A stretch of 64,000 nt of DNA from contig NZ_AWNH01000112.1 in NCBI RefSeq assembly GCF_000482245.1, positions 186,001 through 250,000 of the forward strand, written 5' to 3'. The notes beneath the pieces were generated by a model. The model did not search any database. It was not told the origin of the DNA and saw only the letters and a list, made by a program, of their open reading frames with translations. Made by a program: the position numbers and the translations under genes. Below are positions 9,055 to 17,511 of this stretch, one piece after another. Each line of letters starts with the position of its first letter. Position 1 is the stretch's first letter. The stretch comes from Leptolyngbya sp. Heron Island J (GTDB lineage: Bacteria; Cyanobacteriota; Cyanobacteriia; Phormidesmidales; Phormidesmidaceae).

Positions 9055-9837
9055 GTGCATCGGTATTTGAGGGTATTGCGACTGTTTTGGGAAGTTGCGA
9101 TCGCAGCTGAGCTTGAATATCGACTCAATTTTATAATTGCCGCCCTGAGTAGCTTAACGGCCCTGGGTGGTAATTTATTTGGATTGTTTTTGTTCTACCG
9201 TACAGGTTACGAATTTCAAGGGTGGCAATGGCAAGAAGCACTGGTCGTCTTAGGTGTTTTCACCATGTTGCAGGGCTTTGCAGCTACCTTTTTGAGTCCT
9301 AATCTCAATCGCATCGTCAAACATGTCCAAGAAGGCACCTTAGATTTTGTTCTGCTAAAACCCATTAGTTCTCAATTTTGGCTATCAACTCGAACAATCT
9401 CACCATGGGGATTTCCAGACCTAGTCTTAGGAATGGTCATGGTGGTTTATGCCGGTATGCAACTCGGCTTAGGTTTAACCAACTATCTAGCTGCTTTAGT
9501 ACCGCTTAGTCTGGGCTTCATGAGTTTATATAGCCTTTGGTTTATGCTAGGAGCCACCAGTATCTGGTTTGTCAAAATCTACAACGTGACCGAAGTACTG
9601 CGAAGTTTTCTTGAAGCTGGTCGGTTTCCGATTGTGGCTTATCCGGCTGCTTTCCGCATCTTTTTTACCTTTGTCATTCCCGTGGCCTTTCTAACGACTG
9701 TGCCTGCTCAAGTTTTTCTGAACCGCCTTGAAGTTGGCTGGCTGGCAGGAGCCGCTTTTCTGGCAGTGGGGCTGTTTTACGCATCCCGTTTATTTTGGCG
9801 ATTTGCTCTACGGTTTTACACCAGTGCTTCAAGTTAA
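9055..9837 (+). CDS. ABC-2 type transporter permease, second subunit
   Basis: This 260-residue membrane protein has about six hydrophobic helices. Motifs are YRLNFIIAALSSLTAL, VKHVQEGTLDFVLLKPISSQF and RSFLEAGRFPIVAYP, which mark the partner of the permease at 6961-7761. The GTG at 9055 is the start, since no ATG occurs nearby and the N-terminus aligns with the fold. The two proteins are likely the two halves of one exporter. The usual ATPase must be elsewhere. It is followed after 39 bases by a solute-binding lipoprotein of a different (import) transporter class, so those two are probably not one system. Confidence 0.85.
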   Translation: MHRYLRVLRLFWEVAIAAELEYRLNFIIAALSSLTALGGNLFGLFLFYRTGYEFQGWQWQEALVVLGVFTMLQGFAATFLSPNLNRIVKHVQEGTLDFVLLKPISSQFWLSTRTISPWGFPDLVLGMVMVVYAGMQLGLGLTNYLAALVPLSLGFMSLYSLWFMLGATSIWFVKIYNVTEVLRSFLEAGRFPIVAYPAAFRIFFTFVIPVAFLTTVPAQVFLNRLEVGWLAGAAFLAVGLFYASRLFWRFALRFYTSASS

Positions 9838-9876
9838 GAAGCGGTAGAATGTCGCCTGTAGCCTCGCGGCATTGCC

Positions 9877-11142
9877 ATGAAACCCAACGTTCTTTCCATC
9901 AGTTGTTTAAGCCTGTTGTGCTTGTTGTCTGCTTGTCGGCAGGGGGCGCAAAACGTTGACAGACAGGAACCTTTGGTGATTTTAGGATCGTTAACTGGTG
10001 TAGGACAGGAGATTGTTGAAGAGGCCTTTGCTTCATTTACAGCCGAGACTGGAATTGAGGTTGTTTATGAGGGCACCGACGCATTTGCTACTGTGTTACC
10101 CATTCGTATCGCTGGCGGCGATGTACCTGACCTGGCCATCTTTCCCCAACCAGGTCTGATGGCAGATTTAGCTAGAGAAGGAGCCCTGACGCCATTAGAT
10201 GATGTGGTTGATTTGAACACCCTGACAACTGCCTTTGGTTCTGATTGGGTCAATCTGGGTACGGTCGATGATCAAGTCTATGGGGTTTGGATGCGGTCTG
10301 ATCCTAAGAGTTTAGTCTGGTATAACCCCAATAATTTTGAGGCCGCAGGCTATACCATTCCTACGAGCTGGGATGAGCTGATGGCACTGACTGAGCAAAT
10401 TGCGGCTGAGGGTAAAACACCCTGGTGTTTAGGCATAGAAAGTGGTGAAGCCAGCGGCTGGGTCGGCACCGATTGGGTAGAAGACATTTTGCTACGTACG
10501 GCTGGACCGGAGGTGTATGACCAATGGGTAACCCATGAAATCCCGTTTAATTCTCCCCCAGTGAGAACTGCTCTACAAATGTTTGGCGATATTGTCCGCA
10601 GCGATCGCTATGTGCGGGGTGGCGCTGTTGGAGCGATTAGTACTCCCTTTGGAGATGCGCCGACCCCGCTGTTTGACCAACCTCCTGGCTGTTATTTACA
10701 TCGCCAAGCCAGTTTTATTACCGATTTTTTGCCGGATACGGTTGAACCAGGTCGTGATACCCAGGTATTTTTGTTGCCTGGTAATGGACCAACCGCACCT
10801 CTGCTCACGGGTGGATTGGTTTTTGCCATGACGAATAATACCCCAGCAGCCCAGGCTGCGATGCAGTATTTAACAACAGTCACCCCCCATGCTAGCTGGG
10901 CTGCCCGTGGTTACATCAGTCCTCACCAGGACGTAGATTTGGCGCTCTATCCCAACGATGGCATCCGCCAAATAGCGGCAGTGCTGGACCAGGCCGATAC
11001 TATTCGATTTGATGGCTCTGACCTGATGCCCGCCGCTGTCGGTGCTGGCACCTTTTGGACTGAGATGGTGAACTATGTCAGTGGGGCCGATGTGGATGCA
11101 GTGCTGTCAGCCATTGATTCTAGCTGGCCTGAAGACGAATAA
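9877..11142 (+). CDS. ABC transporter substrate-binding lipoprotein, sugar type
   Basis: This 421-residue protein has a lipoprotein signal peptide with lipobox LLSAC and acylated Cys20. The mature part is a family-1 extracellular binding protein: FASFTAETGIEVVYEGT, then AGGDVPDLAIFPQPG, VWYNPNNFEAAGYTIPTSWDEL and GTDWVEDILLRTAGPEVYDQW. The pattern resembles alpha-glucoside or glucosylglycerol binding proteins of cyanobacteria (AglE/GgtB type), but the ligand is inference. No inner-membrane permeases of the matching MalF/MalG type lie in the window. Its 3' end overlaps the convergent acetyltransferase gene by 70 bases. Confidence 0.85.
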   Translation: MKPNVLSISCLSLLCLLSACRQGAQNVDRQEPLVILGSLTGVGQEIVEEAFASFTAETGIEVVYEGTDAFATVLPIRIAGGDVPDLAIFPQPGLMADLAREGALTPLDDVVDLNTLTTAFGSDWVNLGTVDDQVYGVWMRSDPKSLVWYNPNNFEAAGYTIPTSWDELMALTEQIAAEGKTPWCLGIESGEASGWVGTDWVEDILLRTAGPEVYDQWVTHEIPFNSPPVRTALQMFGDIVRSDRYVRGGAVGAISTPFGDAPTPLFDQPPGCYLHRQASFITDFLPDTVEPGRDTQVFLLPGNGPTAPLLTGGLVFAMTNNTPAAQAAMQYLTTVTPHASWAARGYISPHQDVDLALYPNDGIRQIAAVLDQADTIRFDGSDLMPAAVGAGTFWTEMVNYVSGADVDAVLSAIDSSWPEDE

Positions 11143-11660
11143 TGCTCAGCCATCAGGCTGTAAAGCTGTAATGTGCGATTGTAATGCTCATCCGTAAAAC
11201 CCAGGGTCTGCATTCCTAGTCGAGCCATAACTCGCTGAGAACGGATATTGTCTGAGGCGGTGATGGCATAAATAGTGGGTAGCTGTAGCTTTTGAAATCC
11301 GTAGCTGAGGATAGCATTAGCTGCTTCAGTGGCATAACCATAGCCCCAGCTAGCGGGACGAAAATGCCAGCCAATCTCGATTTTGCCACTGTCTGTCTTG
11401 TCGTTGTTGGGTAACGGTACGAGCAAAATGCTACCAATAGCTCGATCAATGGCTTTTTCAATAACAGCCCAAACGCCCAGACCATTAGTACAGCGCTCAC
11501 AGTAGCGCTGGAGCCGTTTTTGAGTGATGCGAAGTGAACTGTCTGCGTCGCTCTCCAGCCAGTGGGTTACCCGCACATCACCATAGATATCAAACGCCTG
11601 CTGCGCATCGTAAAGCGGATGCCAATCACGGATAAGTAATCGATCGGTCGTCAGTCGCAT
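11073..11660 (-). CDS. GNAT family acetyltransferase, RimJ/RimL-like
   Basis: This 195-residue protein starts RLTTDRLLIRDW, the typical opening of the RimJ/RimL group. It carries GWHFRPASWGYGYATEAANAIL as motif A and SDNIRSQRVMARLGM further on. Members acetylate protein N-termini or small molecules, and the substrate is unknown. The last 23 codons run antisense into the 3' end of the sugar-binding protein gene (overlap 11073-11142). The tail encoded there (ESMADSTASTSAPLT) is low-complexity and probably a recent extension beyond the GNAT fold. Confidence 0.85.
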   Translation of the reverse strand: MRLTTDRLLIRDWHPLYDAQQAFDIYGDVRVTHWLESDADSSLRITQKRLQRYCERCTNGLGVWAVIEKAIDRAIGSILLVPLPNNDKTDSGKIEIGWHFRPASWGYGYATEAANAILSYGFQKLQLPTIYAITASDNIRSQRVMARLGMQTLGFTDEHYNRTLQLYSLMAEHYSSSGQLESMADSTASTSAPLT

Positions 11661-11850
11661 AACAATAGAGTCCAGGGTTATAGACTCGATATTTTAGCGA
11701 CGAGATTTCCAACGCATCGACCAAGTTTGCATTTATTGAAGATTTTGTCGTTGCTGATTTAGAGGATGCACCGATCTGGAGCAATGCCATTCATCTGTAT
11801 CTTGTCGATGAAATTATCCCGAGGAGCAGCAACGCCACGATTTTATACGC

Positions 11851-12261
11851 CTAGGATCGGTTGACCAGAGACCATAATGGATGAGATGGCCCCTGGCGAC
11901 GAATTTGAGCCAACTGGCTTTCTAGGCGTTGGCGCTCTATGGCGGAAATACCCAGGGTTAGGTGTCGTAGCTCGCGGACCAGCAGGGTAGTTGCTAGCCC
12001 TACACATGTAAAAAATCCTAAAGCGCCTAAAAAGTTGTACTTTAGGCCATAGTAAACCGAGGTCCAGGTGAAATAGTCCAATAGTAGGCCGATTTCTGCA
12101 CGGAGCTGCCACACGGTCAACGGGCCGATCGTTAACCAAACACCCACTGTAAATCGCCACCAGATCGTCAGGGTGTGTTGTCGCAATGCTTCAATAGCCT
12201 GCTCTGTGGCGATATTGGAATGACTACTATCGATGTTGTTGGAGCCTTTTGAAGAAGTCAC
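11851..12261 (-). CDS. Conserved-looking two-helix membrane protein, 136 aa
   Basis: The start is GTG at 12261. The N-terminal 30 residues are polar. Two hydrophobic segments follow at about 34-52 and 76-95 (WWRFTVGVWLTIGPLTVW and FLGALGFFTCVGLATTLLV). The C-terminus is charged and helical (RELRHLTLGISAIERQRLESQLAQIRRQ). No family is recognised. It lies 42 bases downstream of secF on the same strand and may be the last gene of the secDF transcript. A role with the translocon would be speculation. Confidence 0.6.
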   Translation of the reverse strand: MTSSKGSNNIDSSHSNIATEQAIEALRQHTLTIWWRFTVGVWLTIGPLTVWQLRAEIGLLLDYFTWTSVYYGLKYNFLGALGFFTCVGLATTLLVRELRHLTLGISAIERQRLESQLAQIRRQGPSHPLWSLVNRS

Positions 12262-12303
12262 ATTCCGTATTCTATAAATTTTTTACAGACGTATGGCTGT
12301 GAC

Positions 12304-13254
12304 CTAATCTGCGGTGGATGCAGCAATATCGGTATTGGCATTGGAGCTGGAGCGCCACCAGGCCAACAGGGTGCTGGCAATAAAGATACTTGAATAGGCC
12401 CCTGCTAAAAAGCCAACAATGAGGGCCAGGGCAAAGAATTTTAGGGTGTCTCCGCCAAAAATTACAATGGCGACTAAGGGCAGTACCGTCGTCATGGTGG
12501 TGTTGATAGAGCGTCCCAAGGTTTTGTTGACGGCATCGTTAACAATATGCTCAATACTCTGATCGGGCATCAGTTTGAAATTTTCACGGATGCGATCGTA
12601 AATGACCACGGTATCGTTAACAGAAAAGCCCACAATTGTGAGTAGTGCCACAATAAATAAACTATCGGTCTCATACCCAAGGGTTAGACCTAAAATGGAG
12701 AACACACCTAGAGTCAAGATGGCGTCGTGCATCAGGGCAAGTAAGGCCAAAAGTGCATAGTCAAACTTAAACCGGAGACTCAGGTAAACGGTAATACCGA
12801 CAAAGGCAACTAGTAGTGACAACAAGCCAGCAACTAACAGTTGCCTACCAATGGTGGGGCCGACGACGTCGATTTTAGATGCAGTGGGGTCAATTTGACC
12901 GAGACTTGTTTCTAATGATGAGCGCAGGTTGGCTTGCTCATCTACGTCCAAATCACGGGTACGAATAGAAAGAGCTTGTCCAGAGTCACCCACCAACTGC
13001 AGGCTACTGCCCTCCAGTCCCTGTTCGTCCAAAATCGCTCGTACTTCAACCAGGTCAATGGGCTCAGTACAGGCTGCCGGATCGCTGCAGCTCCGTTCTA
13101 ACTGGAGTCGGGTGCCACCAATAAAGTCCAAACCGGGCCGAATGGGACCATTAAACTGCGACCATGAGATGGCCATGGCGGCAATACTAACGGCCAGTAG
13201 GACCCCAGAAATGATCCACCAGATACTGCGTTGTTTAACGACGTTCAGTTTCAT
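12304..13254 (-). CDS. secF: Protein translocase subunit SecF
   Basis: This 316-residue protein has an N-terminal helix at about 11-28, the periplasmic motif [15 protein letters not shown], and five further helices from about 135 ([41 protein letters not shown]). It pairs with SecD to use the proton-motive force late in protein export. The start ATG overlaps the secD stop by four bases (ATGA), indicating translational coupling. Length and topology are normal. The periplasmic part carries a short cysteine-containing insert (SCSDPAAC at about 55-62). Confidence 0.96.
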   Translation of the reverse strand: MKLNVVKQRSIWWIISGVLLAVSIAAMAISWSQFNGPIRPGLDFIGGTRLQLERSCSDPAACTEPIDLVEVRAILDEQGLEGSSLQLVGDSGQALSIRTRDLDVDEQANLRSSLETSLGQIDPTASKIDVVGPTIGRQLLVAGLLSLLVAFVGITVYLSLRFKFDYALLALLALMHDAILTLGVFSILGLTLGYETDSLFIVALLTIVGFSVNDTVVIYDRIRENFKLMPDQSIEHIVNDAVNKTLGRSINTTMTTVLPLVAIVIFGGDTLKFFALALIVGFLAGAYSSIFIASTLLAWWRSSSNANTDIAASTAD

Positions 13255-14690
13255 GATTGGGAGGGTTGTGAAGTTGAGGGCAGCTCGGTGGACAAGCTAG
13301 GAGCAAAATAGCCTATCTTGCGAAATTGTGGAAAGCTAATGACAAAAAAGAGAAGATTTCGGGTGCAGGTGAAGGCTGTAAATAAGCTAACTGCAACACC
13401 TACGGCTAAGGTGAGGGCAAATCCTTTCACTAAGCCAGCCCCAAACCAAAACAGTGCAGCGCAGGCAATCAGGGTGGTGACGTTGCTGTCGAGGATGCTG
13501 GAAAAGGCTCTGTAAAATCCTGATTCCACGGAACGATACAGAGTTTTACCAGCTCGTAGTTCTTCGCGGGTGCGCTCAAAGATAAGCACGTTGGCATCTA
13601 CAGCCATACCGATACTGAGAATGAAACCCGCAATGCCGGGCAACGTCATGGTTACACCCAAGATGTTGTAGGCCGCCCAGGTGAACAGAGCATAAACCAC
13701 CAGGGCGACATCAGCCAGGATGCCGGGCAGACGATAGTAAACGGCCATAAACACCAAGACCATTGCTAAGCCTGCAATTCCTGCATAAAGACTACGCTGA
13801 ATACTATCTCGACCGAGAGTAGCCCCTACGGTCCGATTTTCGACCACTTCTACAGGAACGGGTAATGCTCCTCCTCGAAGTTGAATTTCTAAATCTCTGG
13901 CCGCTTCGGCGTTAAAGTTACCTGAGATGGTGGCGCTATTGCCGGGAATGCCAGTGGCTGCATATTGGACATCAACGGTGGGCGCGCTAATCAAACGATT
14001 ATCGAGAAAAATGCCCAATACTCGGCCAGTACCGGCGATATTGCGGGTCATTTCGGTAAAGAGCGAGCCGCCTTCATTGTTGAAGTAGATCGATACCTGC
14101 CAGGATTGACCGGTGCCTAGGGGACTGGCCAGGGCATCTGTGAGCTTATCGCCTGTCAAATCGCTGTCTTCAAAAAGCTCTAGTAGGGTTTCACGGCTGG
14201 TCTGGAGATTGGCTGTGATGCCATCGAGTTCGACAAGTTGCTCATCGGTTATGTTGTCGCTACCGAGGGCTAGTATGCTTGCCTGTTGCAGCTCTTGCTG
14301 GTTGATGATATCGGCTATGGCTCTTAACTCGCCTTCGGTGCCTGGTTTCTGAGACCGGAATTCTAATTGGGCGGTGCCACCTAGGACTCGCTGGGCCTGG
14401 GCGGGATCGCTAACACCGGGCAGCTGGATCAGCAGCTGGTCTTGACCGGAACTTTGGACAATGGCTTCGGAAACACCAAGACCATTGACCCGATTTTCGA
14501 TTACCCGCTGGACTGCCTCTAGCTCCCGTTCGGAGATTTGGGTAATTTGTTCGGTGGTGAGTACTTGGAGTGTGAGCTGGGAGCCACCGCGTAGGTCTAA
14601 ACCTAGTTGGGTGGGCAGTTGCACAATGGTAAACACTGCTGCGATCGCAAGTCCAACAATGACCAATAATATCGAGCGTTGTTTACCCAT
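13251..14690 (-). CDS. secD: Protein translocase subunit SecD
   Basis: This 479-residue protein has an N-terminal helix, the [14 protein letters not shown] motif at about 31-44, and a periplasmic P1 region with [14 protein letters not shown] and LIQLPGV. It ends in a six-helix RND-like bundle with [18 protein letters not shown] and [18 protein letters not shown]. It forms the SecDF complex with the next gene. The order pdh-secD-secF on one strand is a familiar cyanobacterial arrangement, but here a terminator at 14803-14837 separates pdhB from secD, so secDF should have its own promoter within 14691-14800. Confidence 0.97.
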   Translation of the reverse strand: MGKQRSILLVIVGLAIAAVFTIVQLPTQLGLDLRGGSQLTLQVLTTEQITQISERELEAVQRVIENRVNGLGVSEAIVQSSGQDQLLIQLPGVSDPAQAQRVLGGTAQLEFRSQKPGTEGELRAIADIINQQELQQASILALGSDNITDEQLVELDGITANLQTSRETLLELFEDSDLTGDKLTDALASPLGTGQSWQVSIYFNNEGGSLFTEMTRNIAGTGRVLGIFLDNRLISAPTVDVQYAATGIPGNSATISGNFNAEAARDLEIQLRGGALPVPVEVVENRTVGATLGRDSIQRSLYAGIAGLAMVLVFMAVYYRLPGILADVALVVYALFTWAAYNILGVTMTLPGIAGFILSIGMAVDANVLIFERTREELRAGKTLYRSVESGFYRAFSSILDSNVTTLIACAALFWFGAGLVKGFALTLAVGVAVSLFTAFTCTRNLLFFVISFPQFRKIGYFAPSLSTELPSTSQPSQS

Positions 14691-14802
14691 GGATCTTCTC
14701 CGTCCTATCCATACACCGGTCCTTGCATGTGTGCCTTAGCTATCCAACAGAACATCCTATTATAGGTTGCCGTTCTTGGCTCCATGAATACTTCTATAAA
14801 AA

Positions 14803-14837
14803 TAAAAAGCCCAGAGGATGAGTGTACCCTCTGAGCT
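14803..14837 (-). terminator. Rho-independent terminator of pdhAB
   Basis: On the minus strand, a 10-bp stem (AGCTCAGAGG / CCTCTGGGCT, with one G-T pair) encloses a 10-base loop and is followed by TTTTTATTTTTA. It starts 22 bases beyond the pdhB stop codon. Confidence 0.88.
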
Positions 14838-14859
14838 TTTACCCATGGGTGGCGATACG

Positions 14860-15843
14860 CTACACCCGAGCTGTCATCATTTTTTCAACGGCTTCTACAA
14901 TTTGCTTGGGCTGCACAATGGTCAAACTTTCCAACCGACCGTTATAGGGTGTGGGAATATCCTGGGAAGACAGACGCATGACTGGAGCATCAAGCTCATC
15001 AAAGAAGCGGTCATTGATCGAGGCAATAATCTCAGCAGCAATGCCTCCAGTTCGCATACACTCTTCGACGATAATCACCTTGTGGGTTTTACGCAGTGAA
15101 GCGCCAATGGTGTCATAGTCGATGGGCTTCAGGGAGATCAAATCAATCACCTCTGGATCAAAGCCTTGAGCTTCAATGCCTTTAACCGCTTGCAGGACAT
15201 GGTGACGCATGCGGGAATAGGTGAGGATAGTAATATCCTTACCGGGGCGCACCACCTCAGCTTGATCTAAAGGTACCAAATACTCATCGTTGGGAAGGTC
15301 GTCCTTCAGGTTATAGAGCAATACATGCTCAAAGAAGAGGACGGGGTTTTTATCGCGAATCGCAGACTTCAGTAGTCCCTTCGCGTTATACGGAGTGGAG
15401 CAGGCCACAATTTTCAAACCGGGCACCGCCTGGAAATAAGCCTCTAGACGCTGGGAATGCTCGGCACCCAGCTGACGGCCCACCCCACCGGGACCACGAA
15501 TCACCATGGGGATGTGATAGTTGCCACCAGATGTGTAGGGCAGCATACCGGCATTGTTGGCAATCTGGTTAAATGCCAGTAGCAAAAAGCCCATGTTCAT
15601 GCCTTCAACAATGGGTTTTAGACCGGTCATAGCGGCCCCTACTGCCATGCCTGTAAAGCTGTTCTCAGCAATGGGCGTATCTAACACCCGGAGCGGACCA
15701 TACTTTTCATATAATCCTTTGGTCACTTTGTAGGAACCGCCATAGTGACCCACGTCTTCCCCTAAAACAAAGACGGTTTCATCTCGACCCATTTCTTCGT
15801 CTACGGCTTCCCGCAGAGCGTTAAATAAAAGTGTTTCTGCCAT
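14860..15843 (-). CDS. pdhB: Pyruvate dehydrogenase E1 component, beta subunit
   Basis: This 327-residue protein is the transketolase-like beta chain of E1. Motifs are [16 protein letters not shown] at the start, [57 protein letters not shown] and [12 protein letters not shown]. With PdhA it binds thiamine diphosphate, decarboxylates pyruvate and acetylates the lipoyl domain of E2, feeding acetyl-CoA to lipid synthesis and the TCA pathway. It lies 43 bases downstream of pdhA as an operon and ends at a strong terminator. Confidence 0.97.
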   Translation of the reverse strand: MAETLLFNALREAVDEEMGRDETVFVLGEDVGHYGGSYKVTKGLYEKYGPLRVLDTPIAENSFTGMAVGAAMTGLKPIVEGMNMGFLLLAFNQIANNAGMLPYTSGGNYHIPMVIRGPGGVGRQLGAEHSQRLEAYFQAVPGLKIVACSTPYNAKGLLKSAIRDKNPVLFFEHVLLYNLKDDLPNDEYLVPLDQAEVVRPGKDITILTYSRMRHHVLQAVKGIEAQGFDPEVIDLISLKPIDYDTIGASLRKTHKVIIVEECMRTGGIAAEIIASINDRFFDELDAPVMRLSSQDIPTPYNGRLESLTIVQPKQIVEAVEKMMTARV

Positions 15844-15886
15844 TTAGATACCTATTGATTAGTTAACTGCGATCGAGATTGGCTGT

Positions 15887-16915
15887 TTACTCTTCTGCAA
15901 AGATGTAGCGACGAAGCTCACTAGGAGAGGGCTCGGGGCTTTCTTCGGCAAACTTGACAGCGTCTTCGATATGGGCCTCGAGTCGCTTTTTGATGGCTTT
16001 TAGCTCTGCTTCATCAGCCAGGTTTTGTTCAATCAGGTAGGCTTCCATACGCACCAGTGGGTCGCGAGCCTGCCATTCATCTTTTTCGGTTTGCGATCGC
16101 AGCTCGTCTGGATCAGCTAACGAGTGTCCCCGGAAACGATAGGTCAAACACTCAATCAATGTCGGGCCTTCCCCAGCGCGGGCACGGGCAATGGCAGCCT
16201 GTGCCACATCGCGAACGGCTAACACATCCATGCCGTCAACCTCATAGCCAGGCATACCAAACACACTAGCCTTACGGTAAATCTCAGTTTGAGAGGATGC
16301 CCGCTCATGGGCCATACCAATCGCCCACTTATTGTTTTCAACCACGAACAAAATAGGCAGTTTCCAAAGGGCTGCCATATTCAAGCACTCAAAAAACTGA
16401 CCATTATTGGTCGTGCCATCGCCAAAAAAGGCAGCCGTCACCTGGTCAGCCGAGGTATCACCCAGCGCATCACGGCGATATTTTGACTGAAATGCAGCAC
16501 CTAAGGCAACGGGAATACCTTCACCGATAAATGCAAAGCCCCCCAGCAAATTGTGCTCTTTGGAGAACATATGCATCGAGCCACCGCGCCCTTTGCTGCA
16601 GCCAGTTTCCTTACCAAATAGCTCAGCCATGACGGCATTGGCAGATACGCCAGCACTCAAAGCATGGACATGATCGCGATAGGTGCTACACACATAATCA
16701 TCAGGGCGCATGGATTTAATCACCCCGGTAGATACAGCCTCTTGACCGTTATAGAGATGCACAAACCCGAACATTTTGCCCCGGTAGTACATTTCGGCAC
16801 ACTTATCCTCAAAGTAGCGGCCCAGGACCATATCTTCGTATAGCCTCAGTCCCTCCTGCTTATCGAGCTTTGCCGAAGTTGCTTGAAATGTTGGTAATGT
16901 CCTTTCCTGAACCAT
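15887..16915 (-). CDS. pdhA: Pyruvate dehydrogenase E1 component, alpha subunit
   Basis: This 342-residue protein has the thiamine-diphosphate motif from [17 protein letters not shown] to VVENNKWA at about 160-200. It also has [26 protein letters not shown] and the phosphorylation-loop-like [15 protein letters not shown]. The ATG at 16915 ([10 protein letters not shown]) is preferred to an in-frame TTG at 16945, which lacks a proper ribosome site. The gene heads the pdhA-pdhB operon. Its promoter must lie in the 596-base region shared with zipN. Confidence 0.97.
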   Translation of the reverse strand: MVQERTLPTFQATSAKLDKQEGLRLYEDMVLGRYFEDKCAEMYYRGKMFGFVHLYNGQEAVSTGVIKSMRPDDYVCSTYRDHVHALSAGVSANAVMAELFGKETGCSKGRGGSMHMFSKEHNLLGGFAFIGEGIPVALGAAFQSKYRRDALGDTSADQVTAAFFGDGTTNNGQFFECLNMAALWKLPILFVVENNKWAIGMAHERASSQTEIYRKASVFGMPGYEVDGMDVLAVRDVAQAAIARARAGEGPTLIECLTYRFRGHSLADPDELRSQTEKDEWQARDPLVRMEAYLIEQNLADEAELKAIKKRLEAHIEDAVKFAEESPEPSPSELRRYIFAEE

Positions 16916-17511
16916 TGGCTTGCCAATCGCCTCGCCACAATACAAATAATGATTATTCCAAAAAAGTGATCAATTCATGATCACTGCGCGATAACACAGA
17001 TATCGGTCGGCCCGATTAAGTTAAAATCGACCGAACATAATTTTAGACGAGAATCTTGCTTCCCCAGCGTCTGATGTTTCTGAATCTATTCGAATATTCA
17101 TCTAATCTGTTTGAATATTCACTGATATGTAAACGGATTTAAATGATGGTAAATACCCATAGCTATAAGCTACAGGTAACATGCTTAAAAATTGCATCTA
17201 CGAATTCGTTAACACTATAGATATATCTACGGAGACTGTCTTGCATAAGAACACCACTCAGCAATAGTGACCCCATAACCGTAATTTCCTCAGCCAATTG
17301 TCTAAAAAGTTTGATTCATTGCTGTAGGCTGTCAAATATAAGCATTTCATCGCTATTATGTATGCGGTTTTAAGTAGACGATTGTTTTAACCAACTCAGG
17401 TAATTTCTATACATCCATCTTCTTAGTTAGGGTGTTTACCGATGCCTGTACTCATGTTTCGCCAGGTCTCACATACACGCTGAAGTCAATTCGAATGCTA
17501 AGGAAGTCACT
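16916..17511. other. Divergent promoter region between pdhA and zipN
   Basis: These 596 bases hold no convincing gene. The part next to pdhA has an AT-rich stretch. A pair of 18-base direct repeats is at 17083-17121. Several TATA-like patches (for example near 17217-17226) could be -10 elements, but none can be assigned. The AAGGAAG ribosome site for zipN is at about 17500-17506. Confidence 0.4.
17083..17121. repeat. Two 18-base direct repeats, 21 bases apart, in the pdhA/zipN promoter region
   Basis: AATCTATTCGAATATTCA (17083-17100) and AATCTGTTTGAATATTCA (17104-17121) differ at two positions. Each contains GAATATTC, itself a palindrome. The 21-base period equals two helical turns, which would place two bound regulators on one DNA face. 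The interpretation as an operator is inference. Confidence 0.55.

Noticed and set aside
11690-11853. Open plus-strand stretch (reading ISNASTKFAFIEDFVVADLE and onward) after the GNAT gene
   Set aside because: No ATG, GTG or TTG start is in frame and no homology is recognised. At most it is a worn gene fragment.
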